DNA of 40,443 bases. Origin: Chitinophagaceae bacterium. Lineage in GTDB: Bacteria; Bacteroidota; Bacteroidia; Chitinophagales; Chitinophagaceae. A program made the translations under genes and the position numbers. The stretch lies in contig CANGSR010000006.1 of NCBI GenBank assembly GCA_947456055.1, forward strand, positions 1 through 40,443, in the 5' to 3' direction. The notes beneath the pieces are model-generated. The model saw only the letters and a list, made by a program, of their open reading frames with translations. It searched no databases and was not told the origin of the DNA. This document shows, piece after piece, positions 17,637 through 26,838 of the stretch; position 1 is the first letter of the stretch, and the number at the start of each line of letters is the position of its first letter.

Positions 17637-18077
17637 ATGAGGTTAGTAGTGCGAATTCTGGTAAGCTTGCTTACCCTGATTTTTGTTGCACCAACTAATG
17701 CATGTTGCAAAATAGCTGTGACTTATGAAATAGCAGATAGCTCAAATAGTAAGCCACACTACAGAGGCATCCAATTCCATTTTGCTAATGACATGGGAGA
17801 TACCCTATCGGTTCAAGAGATATTGGGCAATCCTACTCTTGTTATGTATAGGGAGGATTATGCAGTGGGGGACTTTTATTTATACCTGATTACGAAAAAA
17901 GAGCAATACGGCCCCTATATTCACTATGGCAACAAACTCAATAAAAATGCCCAGATTATGATTAAACTGTTGAAGCATCAGGAGTTCAATTTGATCTTTG
18001 ACAGGGTTCATAATTATGATGAGGAAGGACTATTGAGGCGCTCACCAAAACGGGTGGTTCATTGCAAGCCAAAATAA
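17637..18077 (+). CDS. Stand-alone exported protein, diverged domain type A
   Basis: ORF open from 17613; MRLVVRILVSLLTLIFVAPTNACC signal; FYLYLITKKEQYGPYIHYGNKLNKNAQIMIKLLKHQEFNLIFDRV aligns with the domain A core. Confidence 0.65.
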   Translation: MRLVVRILVSLLTLIFVAPTNACCKIAVTYEIADSSNSKPHYRGIQFHFANDMGDTLSVQEILGNPTLVMYREDYAVGDFYLYLITKKEQYGPYIHYGNKLNKNAQIMIKLLKHQEFNLIFDRVHNYDEEGLLRRSPKRVVHCKPK

Positions 18078-18093
18078 TATTCCTCTAACATAA

Positions 18094-18138
18094 AGACCTA
18101 ATGGTGTAGTATATTTATCATGCAATAATCAGTTCTTA
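18094..18138 (+). repeat. 45-bp imperfect direct repeat, copy 1
   Basis: AGACCTAATGGTGTAGTATATTTATCATGCAATAATCAGTTCTTA; ungapped 35/45 match to 18880..18924. Confidence 0.65.
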
Positions 18139-18177
18139 ATGATTCATTCAATTGTTTGCCGGTAAAACAGAATATCT

Positions 18178-18834
18178 ATGCTAACACACCATACTCTCAC
18201 ATTTAGCCGGTTAAGGGTATTGCTTTTAGCATTGATTTCGGTTGTTGCATTTTCAATTACAGGGTTTTCGCAAAAAAAAATCGTTCAGAATGGGAGGATT
18301 CTATCCTTTAATGGTAATACTATGGAAATAAGTCCGGGCTATTGCGATTCTACTATGATTGTAAATCCTGTCACAGGAATGGAAAGCATATTGATTACCT
18401 TGTCAGCTCCCCATCCAATTAAATTAAATGGCAACAAAATTTATTATTCAGACGAACTAAATTCAAAAGTTTTATTCCAATCAAATGACAGTTTATTAGG
18501 ACAATTCCTGATAGAACAAATAACCACCTTCCTTATTAAGCTCAACGATGGTCATTACGACCTTAATTTAAACAATATCGTTATAGATGAAAAAGGCAAA
18601 CTAGTTTACTATGAATTTAATGGAATAATTGAAAATCGCAATCTAAATTCTCACCAAGATACAATACAACTAGAATTGAAAAATGAGATTGACAATAAGA
18701 TAAAATATATACTTAATAATACAGTCGTTACTCCTGCAAAATACCAAAATACAAATGTCCCTTCTCTTTTTTATTATGACGGTCTTTACCTAACAATCGT
18801 TATCAAAAACCACAAAATAGTACACTGGTGGTGA
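18178..18834 (+). CDS. Stand-alone exported protein with domain type B
   Basis: Signal peptide (LLLALISVVAFSITGFSQ), then KKIVQNGRILSFNGNTMEISPG...HYDLNLNNIVIDEKGKLVYYEFNGII resembling 14893..15585 and the end of 15606..17123. Confidence 0.75.
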   Translation: MLTHHTLTFSRLRVLLLALISVVAFSITGFSQKKIVQNGRILSFNGNTMEISPGYCDSTMIVNPVTGMESILITLSAPHPIKLNGNKIYYSDELNSKVLFQSNDSLLGQFLIEQITTFLIKLNDGHYDLNLNNIVIDEKGKLVYYEFNGIIENRNLNSHQDTIQLELKNEIDNKIKYILNNTVVTPAKYQNTNVPSLFYYDGLYLTIVIKNHKIVHWW

Positions 18835-18879
18835 TATAAATTGAATAAGCAATATTATGTGTGCGGCCATAATCTGGCT

Positions 18880-18924
18880 AGACCTATCAGTAATTTATAT
18901 TTAACATGCCATAATCAGTACTTA
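18880..18924 (+). repeat. 45-bp imperfect direct repeat, copy 2 (upstream of sod)
   Basis: AGACCTATCAGTAATTTATATTTAACATGCCATAATCAGTACTTA. Confidence 0.65.
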
Positions 18925-18959
18925 TACGTTTTTCAGGTGATTGCTCCTGACTTTTGACG

Positions 18960-18967
18960 TAACTTTG
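18960..18967 (+). promoter_or_regulatory. Bacteroidota -7 box upstream of superoxide dismutase
   Basis: TAACTTTG fits TAnnTTTG, 26 nt before the ATG. Confidence 0.45.
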
Positions 18968-18993
18968 GGTTCTAAATTTAAAAAATAAATACA

Positions 18994-19596
18994 ATGGCAT
19001 TTACTCTTCCGACACTTCCATATGCACATGATGCTTTGGAACCACATATTGACACTCTGACAATGCAAATTCATCACGGCAAGCACCATCAGGCTTATGT
19101 TGACAACCTCAACAAAGCACTTGCCGGTACTGAAAATGAAAATAATTCACTTGAAGAATTAATGGCTATTATGTCGACCTTACCTGCTGCAGTGCGCAAC
19201 AATGGTGGCGGACATTATAACCACTCTTTGTTTTGGACTGTACTTGGCCCTAATGGTGGTGAACCAACTGGTGCTTTGGCTGCTGCAATCAATGAAACAT
19301 TCGGTTCACTTGATAGTCTAAAGGAAAAAATGAGTACTGCGGGTGCTACACGTTTCGGTTCGGGATGGGCATGGTTGCTTGTTCAGGATGGCAAATTAGT
19401 AGTTAGTTCTACACCAAATCAAGACAACCCATTAATGGACCTTGCAGAAGTGAAAGGCACACCAATATTGGGTATTGACGTATGGGAACATGCTTATTAC
19501 CTGCACTACCAAAACAGGCGCCCTGATTACCTCAAGGCTATCTGGAATGTAATTAATTGGGAAGCAGTAGCTGCAAGATACCAGGCCGCACTTTAA
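18994..19596 (+). CDS. sod: Fe/Mn superoxide dismutase
   Basis: [43 protein letters not shown]...[13 protein letters not shown]...[31 protein letters not shown]. Confidence 0.97.
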   Translation: MAFTLPTLPYAHDALEPHIDTLTMQIHHGKHHQAYVDNLNKALAGTENENNSLEELMAIMSTLPAAVRNNGGGHYNHSLFWTVLGPNGGEPTGALAAAINETFGSLDSLKEKMSTAGATRFGSGWAWLLVQDGKLVVSSTPNQDNPLMDLAEVKGTPILGIDVWEHAYYLHYQNRRPDYLKAIWNVINWEAVAARYQAAL

Positions 19597-19649
19597 TCAA
19601 TATTATATACAAATGGGTGGATACCAGTAATGGCAAATCCACCCATTTA

Positions 19650-20264
19650 TTATTTTATACCAAATGCAATACCTGTAGCTATAATCGGGCCACCTGGAGA
19701 GAATGCTTTTGTTATTGCAATGCCGTCGGCACTCATTGGCGTACCATCCAATTGTTCTAATATATCATTGGTAAAAGCAACTGAATAACCCAATTCTAAA
19801 TATATACGATTATAACCCTTACCCAATTTCCAATATTTATAAGCAGCAAAATAAGCATTCATCATAGGCTTCATATCTAGGAGCACCTTTTCCTGAGTTT
19901 TATATACTGTTTCTCGCTCGGCTACAAATTGGGATAAGCCCGAATTATAGGTAATACCCCCACCAAATGCCCAACCCATATGGCATGGATTAAGGAAGTA
20001 CTTACCACCTACAAAAAACTTATTACCCCATGTGCTTCTTCCAAAACCACCATCTACACTGATTTCTTTAGAAACAGGCACATCAATATTTAACCCTAAG
20101 GCACCAGTATTATTATTAAAACCAGTGCTAAAGGCCAGATAAACTCTGGCACACTTAAACCTTAATTCACCAGTTTGCACCTTAATATCTTTTCCTTCTT
20201 TATCCTGCCCATAAGTGCAGATAGAAGTAAATGCCAACAGTGAGGCAATGAGTAGTTTTTTCAT
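19650..20264 (-). CDS. Hypothetical exported/outer-membrane protein
   Basis: Signal peptide MKKLLIASLLAFTSICTYGQ at internal Met; beta-rich glycine-containing body. ORF extends to 20348 but this start is more likely. Confidence 0.65.
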   Translation of the reverse strand: MKKLLIASLLAFTSICTYGQDKEGKDIKVQTGELRFKCARVYLAFSTGFNNNTGALGLNIDVPVSKEISVDGGFGRSTWGNKFFVGGKYFLNPCHMGWAFGGGITYNSGLSQFVAERETVYKTQEKVLLDMKPMMNAYFAAYKYWKLGKGYNRIYLELGYSVAFTNDILEQLDGTPMSADGIAITKAFSPGGPIIATGIAFGIK

Positions 20265-20511
20265 ATGGGGAAATTTAGAACGAAAATAGGGTAATCCATT
20301 TAAAGCTGAGGTATGATTTAAGTCAGAATTGGGTAAAAGCGATAGCAATAATTAACTCCTGATTAAATTAATAATCCTTTGGTATCCTAACCTTATGGAT
20401 CACCTACAAAACCAATTTCTACACCTCTAACAAAAATAATCACTTAAAGTTTCATTTTTTTATATTTCAGTATACCATTTTTGAGTAATGAACAATTACT
20501 TTTGCCGCTGA

Positions 20512-21417
20512 ATGAAGGTAACAATACTTGGAAATAATTCCGCCCTTCCGGCATTCGGAAGGCACCCAACGGCACAGGCGGTTTCGGTATATGGCGATAT
20601 CATCCTCATTGATTGCGGGGAAGGTACCCAGATACAAATGCAGCGCTATGGACTAAGGTGGAGGAATGTGCACCATATCTTCATTAGCCATTTGCATGGC
20701 GACCATTATTTTGGGCTTCCTGGTCTTATCAACAGCATGAGCCTGCTAGGCAGGACTGCACCATTACATCTATATGCACCAGCAGAGTTGCAACCAATAC
20801 TTGATGCCATATTGTCGGTGGCTGATACTGTATTATGTTACCCCTTTTATTTCCACCCATTGCCTACCGAGGGTAATATGGTGCTGGTGGACGACCCATC
20901 ATTTTCTGTTACCTGCTTTCTTACCGAACACCGCATACAATGCCATGGTTTCCTGGTAGAGCGGAAAACAAGGGGGCGCAAGTTAATACCTGAAAAGTGC
21001 CGTGAATACGAAATACCTGCTGCCTACTACGAAATACTGAAACAAGGAAGGGATTATGAGCGCAAAGATGGGCTGCTTGTAAAAAATGAATGGGTAACTA
21101 CCGAAGGTCCATCACCAAAAAAGTATGCCTACTGTGCAGATACCCTGTTTACTGAAAGTTTTCTGCCCACTATAATGAATGCTGACACCATTTACCACGA
21201 ATGCACCTACCTGGAAAAAGATGCAGAGAAAGCCGCAGCGAGATTTCATAGCACGGCTACCCAGGCAGCACAAATAGCCAAGAAAGCAAATGCCAAACAA
21301 TTATTATTAGGTCATTTTTCTTCCAAGTACAAGGAGCTGGATCAGTTTAGGGAAGAGGCTGAGGCTATTTTCCCTAATGTTTTTGTAACTGTAGAAGGTA
21401 CATCTTATGAGGTTTAG
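20512..21417 (+). CDS. rnz: Ribonuclease Z
   Basis: MKVTILGNNSALPAFGRHPTAQAV...IDCGEGTQIQMQRYGLRWRNVHHIFISHLHGDHYFGLPGLINSM...LLLGHFSSKYK. Confidence 0.95.
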   Translation: MKVTILGNNSALPAFGRHPTAQAVSVYGDIILIDCGEGTQIQMQRYGLRWRNVHHIFISHLHGDHYFGLPGLINSMSLLGRTAPLHLYAPAELQPILDAILSVADTVLCYPFYFHPLPTEGNMVLVDDPSFSVTCFLTEHRIQCHGFLVERKTRGRKLIPEKCREYEIPAAYYEILKQGRDYERKDGLLVKNEWVTTEGPSPKKYAYCADTLFTESFLPTIMNADTIYHECTYLEKDAEKAAARFHSTATQAAQIAKKANAKQLLLGHFSSKYKELDQFREEAEAIFPNVFVTVEGTSYEV

Positions 21418-21461
21418 ACCTATTAAACCCCTAATTTTGCACAATATTTAATCCACAGAAC

Positions 21462-22178
21462 ATGGGGCTGCAATGGCAAACCGGAATAGTAAAAAAGATA
21501 GAACAAGCCACAGCTAATACACGCCGCTATTGGGTTGAATTACCACAATCCCCTGTTTTCGATTTTAAGCCCGGACAGTTTATTACACTCGACCTTCCTA
21601 TTAACGAACAACGTAATAAAAGGTGGCGCAGTTATAGTATAGCATCTGTGCCGGGGATTGATAATATTATTGAGCTGATAATAGTAAATGTACCAGGTGG
21701 TGTAGGCTCCCAATACATTTTCGACCATATAACAGAAGGAAGTATAATTACTCTCAGGGGACCACAGGGTGTCTTTGTGTTACCCAACCTAACTGAAAAA
21801 GACCTGTATTTCATTTGTACAGGCACGGGTATTGCCCCATTCAGGAGCATGCTTCAATATATCCACCACCATAACCTGCCCCACAAACAAATACACCTGA
21901 TATTTGGCACCCGCACCGAAGCTGACTTACTTTATGAGGATGAAATGCGGCAATTGGAGCAAACAATGCCGGGGTTTAGTTACCACCCTACCCTATCAAG
22001 ACAAACATGGATTGGAGCTACAGGTTATGTCCACCCAATTTATGAGGAACTATGTAATGACAAGCATCCGTCCCTTTTTATGCTTTGCGGCTGGCGAGCC
22101 ATGATTGATGAAGCCAAAGAACGCATCCTTAAAATGGGCTATGATAAGAAGGATATTGTGATGGAGTTGTATGGGTAG
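21462..22178 (+). CDS. Ferredoxin/flavodoxin-NADP reductase-like FAD-binding oxidoreductase
   Basis: RWRSYSIASVPG, YIFDHITEGSIITLRGPQGVFVL, YFICTGTGIAPFRSMLQYI, FMLCGWRAMIDEAKERI. Confidence 0.88.
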   Translation: MGLQWQTGIVKKIEQATANTRRYWVELPQSPVFDFKPGQFITLDLPINEQRNKRWRSYSIASVPGIDNIIELIIVNVPGGVGSQYIFDHITEGSIITLRGPQGVFVLPNLTEKDLYFICTGTGIAPFRSMLQYIHHHNLPHKQIHLIFGTRTEADLLYEDEMRQLEQTMPGFSYHPTLSRQTWIGATGYVHPIYEELCNDKHPSLFMLCGWRAMIDEAKERILKMGYDKKDIVMELYG

Positions 22179-22185
22179 TTTTCAA

Positions 22186-22370
22186 CAGTAGAAAGTCAAA
22201 AGTAGAAAGTAGAAAGACATTTCTTAGAGTACAAAGACAAAAGTAGAAAGACGTATCTTAAAGTACATAGACAAAAGTAGAAAGACGTTCGTAAATGTGC
22301 CATTTCAATATGGAGTACATTTCCCGAATATCTTTCTACGTTTGCCTTTATACTTTCTACTGACATACTC
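22186..22370. repeat. AAAGT-rich imperfect inverted repeat between convergent genes
   Basis: AGTAGAAAGTCAAAAGTAGAAAGTAGAAAG ... CTTTCTACGTTTGCCTTTATACTTTCTACT, with internal direct repeats AGTACAAAGACAAAAGTAGAAAGACG / AGTACATAGACAAAAGTAGAAAGACG. Confidence 0.75.
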
Positions 22371-23107
22371 TACAAAACCGACCACCAAATATTTCTTTCG
22401 GCCATTTTGCCCCAATCTTTAAAGCTTGATTTTATTGTTTCGTATAACTCCTTTTCGTTTACTTTTTTGCCTTTTTCAGAAACTGTAAAGTCAGTTTCTT
22501 TAGGTAAATCAATATCAACTTTTGTAGCTACCCAGGTGGTATGCAGACGTGGTATAGCCAACTCCATAATAACACCTGGCAAGCCACCAAACATTTCAGG
22601 GCCTCCGCTTACTACTATGTCTTCGGTGTAAAAGGCAACAACATAAACTGAATCACATATTCTACCCACTGCCTTATGGCATTTGAAATTGGCAATAGTG
22701 CGTATCTCGTCTTTAAGTTTCCAGTCTATCTTGCGCATGCTATCCTGAACCAGAAATTTTTGCTCGTAGACAGTTTTATTAGCCACCACCTTTTTAGTTC
22801 TAAAATCGGTAAGCACTACATTACTAGTAGCTGGCCCCCCTCCAAACATCTTAAATGCATTTGGGTTTTCCCTACCTGGTTTATAAATACAGCGTGCTGT
22901 ATCAAAAACCATATCAAAATAGGTAGATGAGAATTTTGGAATTTGCGACTTCATCCTGTCAAACCATTCGTTCTCGCCCATTTCTTCCATTTGTGCATAT
23001 ATATTCACCTTACGCTCATACTCTATTTTGGCATAGGTGGTATATTGTGCACTTGCTACTGTGGCGCAAATAAGGATAAAACTGAGTATAAAAGAGACTT
23101 TTTTCAT
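22370..23107 (-). CDS. GLPGLI family protein
   Basis: Signal peptide, YYFDMVFDTARCIYKPG-like region and signature VVSGGPEMFGGLPGVIMELAIP. Confidence 0.9.
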   Translation of the reverse strand: MKKVSFILSFILICATVASAQYTTYAKIEYERKVNIYAQMEEMGENEWFDRMKSQIPKFSSTYFDMVFDTARCIYKPGRENPNAFKMFGGGPATSNVVLTDFRTKKVVANKTVYEQKFLVQDSMRKIDWKLKDEIRTIANFKCHKAVGRICDSVYVVAFYTEDIVVSGGPEMFGGLPGVIMELAIPRLHTTWVATKVDIDLPKETDFTVSEKGKKVNEKELYETIKSSFKDWGKMAERNIWWSVL

Positions 23108-23164
23108 AACCTGATAAGCTTAGAATATTTTGCAAATAATTTAGTTTGATGTATGAAAGGTTTA

Positions 23165-25993
23165 CTATTGTTTAATTATTATGGTTTCACCTTGCTGCTT
23201 TGGGGCACCTGCTGGTGTGTGGGTGAAATTCCAGATTAGATTGACCATACCATAACGACGGATTGTGTTGTAATCATTTTGAGTAATAACCCCTGCATTG
23301 GCATAACGGCTGTAGCCAATGTTCTGATTTAGTATATCATATACAATCAGGCGCACTTCCAGTTGCCCCTTTTCCAGGAACTTTTTACCTACCCAGGCAT
23401 TCCACTTGATGATATTATTATTTTCGGTAAATACTGTTGTCTTCTGCCTAAATATAAAGTCAGCATTGGTACCTAAATCAAACTTTTTAGGTAGTTGAAA
23501 GGTTCCTGAAACCTCCAACTTACCATTCCAGTAGTTAGATGAGTAGGTACTAATAGTAGCCTTGTTGTCATTATAGGTTACAGAAGGATTAACACTAATG
23601 TCAAATTTCTCATCTTTATATCTGGTTACATCTAATCCTAAAGTATAGCTGTTATTATTACTCTCATTCTTTTGTCCGTTTACATAATTCACTACGTGGT
23701 TTACATTCAGGTTTAAATTACCACCCAGCCTTACATCCAGCTTCTTCAGTTTATAGCCATAACCCATATAGCTGTTGGCACTTTTGTTACCATCTACATT
23801 TATATATTGTGTGGTATTGATACCGTTAACTGTGGTACGGGCTGTGCTAATTGCATCGTTTGTGAATTGAATATTGCCCCCCATATAAAAATAGCGATTG
23901 GTAAGCACCTTGTAATCATTGGCCTGGAAATAGATATTATTATTAAATTCCTGACGCAGATTGGTATTGCCTTTAGTAATATTTGTAGGGTCGGTATTCT
24001 GGGCCAAAGGTGCTACTTGGTTTATTGTAGGTTGTTCTGTACTACCATTATAGGAAATATTAAAACTACTCTGGTTGCTAATTTTATATTTAAAAGATGC
24101 CTTAGGATAGAAATTTTGGTAGCCATATTTTCTGGTTGCATCTTTTAGTAAATAGTTTGTTTGCACATATTGGGCATCTGACACATCTGTACCGAATGAA
24201 AAATTTACTTTCTTGATTACAAACCTAAGGTTAGCACCTGCAGTATTTGAGAAGATATTATACTTATAGTTACTGCTAAATGTACTGTCAAGATTATCGT
24301 ACTTATTTGTACTTCCCAGATTGTAGGACAAATTGCTACTTTGGCTATTGTTTATAGTTGCGCCATAATCCAGTTCCAAAAATGTAATTTTCGATAGGGG
24401 CTCGGTATATGTAGCCTTACCAGAAAATGCAGTTGTGGTGCTCTTATTTATTTTTGATTGATTGATATAGGTGGTATCTCTGTTCCCAGTTTTTATGTCC
24501 TTGTAGATATCAGTCAAAGAGTTAAGATAACCATCACTATTGTTCTCCTTGTAATTCTCCTTCACATCAATAGACAGTGTCCTTCCTTTTTTGGCAAATT
24601 TCTTCCGGTATATCAGGTCTGAATTGAAGAACCTGCCATCGGTATTGCTGGTAATATGCCTTTTGTTACGGTTTAGAGTATCAATATAGTCACCATACAA
24701 TAAGGTAGAATTAGTAACATAGTCTGAAGCTGTTTGGTTGTTTTTTTGTCCTGCATCTACATTGATTTTTAGTGTAGATGAACTATCGAGCTTGCGTTCA
24801 TACATAAAATCAATAGCGTGCTTTTCACCCTTGCTGAATTGGTTTTTATGTTGCTGGTTTACATTACTAGTATCACCACTGCGGGTGTATTGTTGGATAT
24901 TATTACCATCAATTTCCACATTTTGCTGGGCATAGCGATAGTTGCCTGTAATATGGTTTTTATCGGCATCCCATTTATCAGCATAGTGTAGGCCTCCGGT
25001 CCAGGTTTTAGGGAGTCCTTCACCACTATATTTCCCGTCCCATCCACCAAAATCATTTTCTCCATTATCGGTATAGTAGGTCATCATACCACCATCCTCG
25101 GTAATTTCTGTGGTTCCATTACCACTGCTATACTTGTTTCTATCAGTCCATCCAAGGCCTACTTTGTCAGTATTAGAAGCGATACCGAAAGCAGACACCT
25201 GCCTTTTGGCTTTAAATGCATTAATCATTGCCTGCTCCTGAAAATAACCATCCGTACCTGCACCAGCATCAAGCTTACCAAAGTAACCCTTCTTCTTGTC
25301 TTCTTTTAGTTCCAGATTAATGGTTTTTGTCTTTAGCCCATCATCAATACCAGTAAATTCGGCCTGCTCGCTCTTCTTATTATAAACCTGCACTTTTTCT
25401 ACCGCATTGGCAGCAAGCCCTTTTGTCACCACCTTAGGGTCATCACTGAAAAACTCCTCGCCATCTACCAATACTTTCTGTACGGTCTCTCCTTGGGCTG
25501 TAATTTGTCCGTTTTTATCAACCTGAATACCCGGCAATTTCTTGAGCAGGTCCTCTACAGTGGCATTCTCCTTTACCTTAAAGCTATCTGCCATATACTC
25601 AGTAGTATCGCCCTTTATTTTTATGGCAGCTATGTTTTTGGTCAATACAAATTCCTGTAGCAGGTGTTCTTTAGACACCATAGCAACTGTACCCAAATCG
25701 GTAACCTGCTTTTTTACATTGATTACCTCTACATACTCAGCAAAGCTGGGAAAGGAAATCTGCAGTGTATACTTACCTGTCTTAGGCACCGCCAGTGAAA
25801 AACTACCGTCTGAGGCAGTTCGGGTAAAGGTTTCTATTACCGTATCAGTATTACGAACCAATACCACTGAGGCCCTATAAAGCCTGGCATTATTCAGCGT
25901 ATCTGTTACAGCTCCCTTTATGGTATAGGTCGTTTGTGCTTGTGCAGGCAGTAGGGCGCAAAATATGAGTAGGAATGAAAATAAGTATTTCAT
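23165..25993 (-). CDS. TonB-dependent-receptor-like outer-membrane beta-barrel protein with carboxypeptidase-regulatory-like N-domain
   Basis: TYTIKGAVTDTLNNARLYRASVVLVRNTDT...VEDLLKKLPGIQVDKNGQITAQGETVQKVLVDGEEFFSDDPKVVTKGLAANAVEKVQVYNKKSEQAEFTGIDDG. Confidence 0.9.
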   Translation of the reverse strand: MKYLFSFLLIFCALLPAQAQTTYTIKGAVTDTLNNARLYRASVVLVRNTDTVIETFTRTASDGSFSLAVPKTGKYTLQISFPSFAEYVEVINVKKQVTDLGTVAMVSKEHLLQEFVLTKNIAAIKIKGDTTEYMADSFKVKENATVEDLLKKLPGIQVDKNGQITAQGETVQKVLVDGEEFFSDDPKVVTKGLAANAVEKVQVYNKKSEQAEFTGIDDGLKTKTINLELKEDKKKGYFGKLDAGAGTDGYFQEQAMINAFKAKRQVSAFGIASNTDKVGLGWTDRNKYSSGNGTTEITEDGGMMTYYTDNGENDFGGWDGKYSGEGLPKTWTGGLHYADKWDADKNHITGNYRYAQQNVEIDGNNIQQYTRSGDTSNVNQQHKNQFSKGEKHAIDFMYERKLDSSSTLKINVDAGQKNNQTASDYVTNSTLLYGDYIDTLNRNKRHITSNTDGRFFNSDLIYRKKFAKKGRTLSIDVKENYKENNSDGYLNSLTDIYKDIKTGNRDTTYINQSKINKSTTTAFSGKATYTEPLSKITFLELDYGATINNSQSSNLSYNLGSTNKYDNLDSTFSSNYKYNIFSNTAGANLRFVIKKVNFSFGTDVSDAQYVQTNYLLKDATRKYGYQNFYPKASFKYKISNQSSFNISYNGSTEQPTINQVAPLAQNTDPTNITKGNTNLRQEFNNNIYFQANDYKVLTNRYFYMGGNIQFTNDAISTARTTVNGINTTQYINVDGNKSANSYMGYGYKLKKLDVRLGGNLNLNVNHVVNYVNGQKNESNNNSYTLGLDVTRYKDEKFDISVNPSVTYNDNKATISTYSSNYWNGKLEVSGTFQLPKKFDLGTNADFIFRQKTTVFTENNNIIKWNAWVGKKFLEKGQLEVRLIVYDILNQNIGYSRYANAGVITQNDYNTIRRYGMVNLIWNFTHTPAGAPKQQGETIIIKQ

Positions 25994-26288
25994 AAGCAGG
26001 CAATAAATGATTCAGGATTGTGTAATGATTGCATAAAAGAACAATAATTTCTGTTACCAAAATGTGTTAGGTAGGGTGAATTTGAGGGGGAACACCTGCG
26101 AATTAACATTGTTTTAATTTAATTTTAAGATGTTTTAACATTGTTGGATTAAACTTTCAGTGTTTCTTAGCGAAAACTACTAGAATTCGTATTTTTAATT
26201 GAGCACCAAAAAATATTTCTCCTTTTTTAAGTGTTTCGTGCAACCATTTTAAAACAGGCTTGTCCTTATAATAAACCAACTGCCTTAC

Positions 26289-26837
26289 TTGAGTTCCAGG
26301 TACATTGATATAAACAAAATTCTGGTTGACAGATGCCGCAAAGGTGATAGCAAGGCCCAATATGAGCTTTACCACCTGTATGCCCGGCAGATGTATAATG
26401 TGACCTTACGAATAGTAAATCATATAACTGATGCAGAGGATATTTTGCAGGATTCTTTTTTGGAGGCGTTTAATAATATTAATGAATACCGAGAAGAGGC
26501 AAGCTTTGGTGCCTGGCTAAAAAAAATAGTAGTGAACAGGTCTATCAATGCACTGAAAAAACGGAAGCTACTCCTTTTCGACCAGATACCAGGGGCAGAT
26601 GATTTGACAGACCATGGTGAAGGTATAGATATGGAAGACCTGCAACTAGAAGTAAAAAGGGTGAATAATTGTATGATGCAACTGCCCGTGGGATACAGGC
26701 TGGTGCTTAGTCTATACCTGCTAGAGGGGTATGACCATAGCGAAATAGGACAAATACTGAATATTACAGAATCAACATCGAAATCGCAATACAACCGTGG
26801 CAAGGAAAAATTGCGTGAATTACTTAAAGTGAAATAG
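26289..26837 (+). CDS. ECF-family RNA polymerase sigma-70 factor
   Basis: YHLYARQMYNVTLRIVNHITDAEDILQDSFLEAFNNINEYREEASFGAWLKKIVVNRSINALKKRK...LPVGYRLVLSLYLLEGYDHSEIGQILNITESTSKSQYNRGKEKLRELL; TTG start as called. Confidence 0.92.
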   Translation: MSSRYIDINKILVDRCRKGDSKAQYELYHLYARQMYNVTLRIVNHITDAEDILQDSFLEAFNNINEYREEASFGAWLKKIVVNRSINALKKRKLLLFDQIPGADDLTDHGEGIDMEDLQLEVKRVNNCMMQLPVGYRLVLSLYLLEGYDHSEIGQILNITESTSKSQYNRGKEKLRELLKVK

Positions 26838-26838
26838 T

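Noticed and set aside
22186-22370. Repeat tract considered as a CRISPR array
   Set aside because: Units are AT-rich, irregular and adjacent with no unique spacers, and no cas genes are present.
23165-25993. GLPGLI plus TonB-like barrel pair considered as a novel system
   Set aside because: This pairing is common in Bacteroidota genomes; function is unclear but the arrangement is not new.
26157-26375. 72-aa minus-strand ORF upstream of sigma gene
   Set aside because: Overlaps the sigma start and promoter region; no supporting features.
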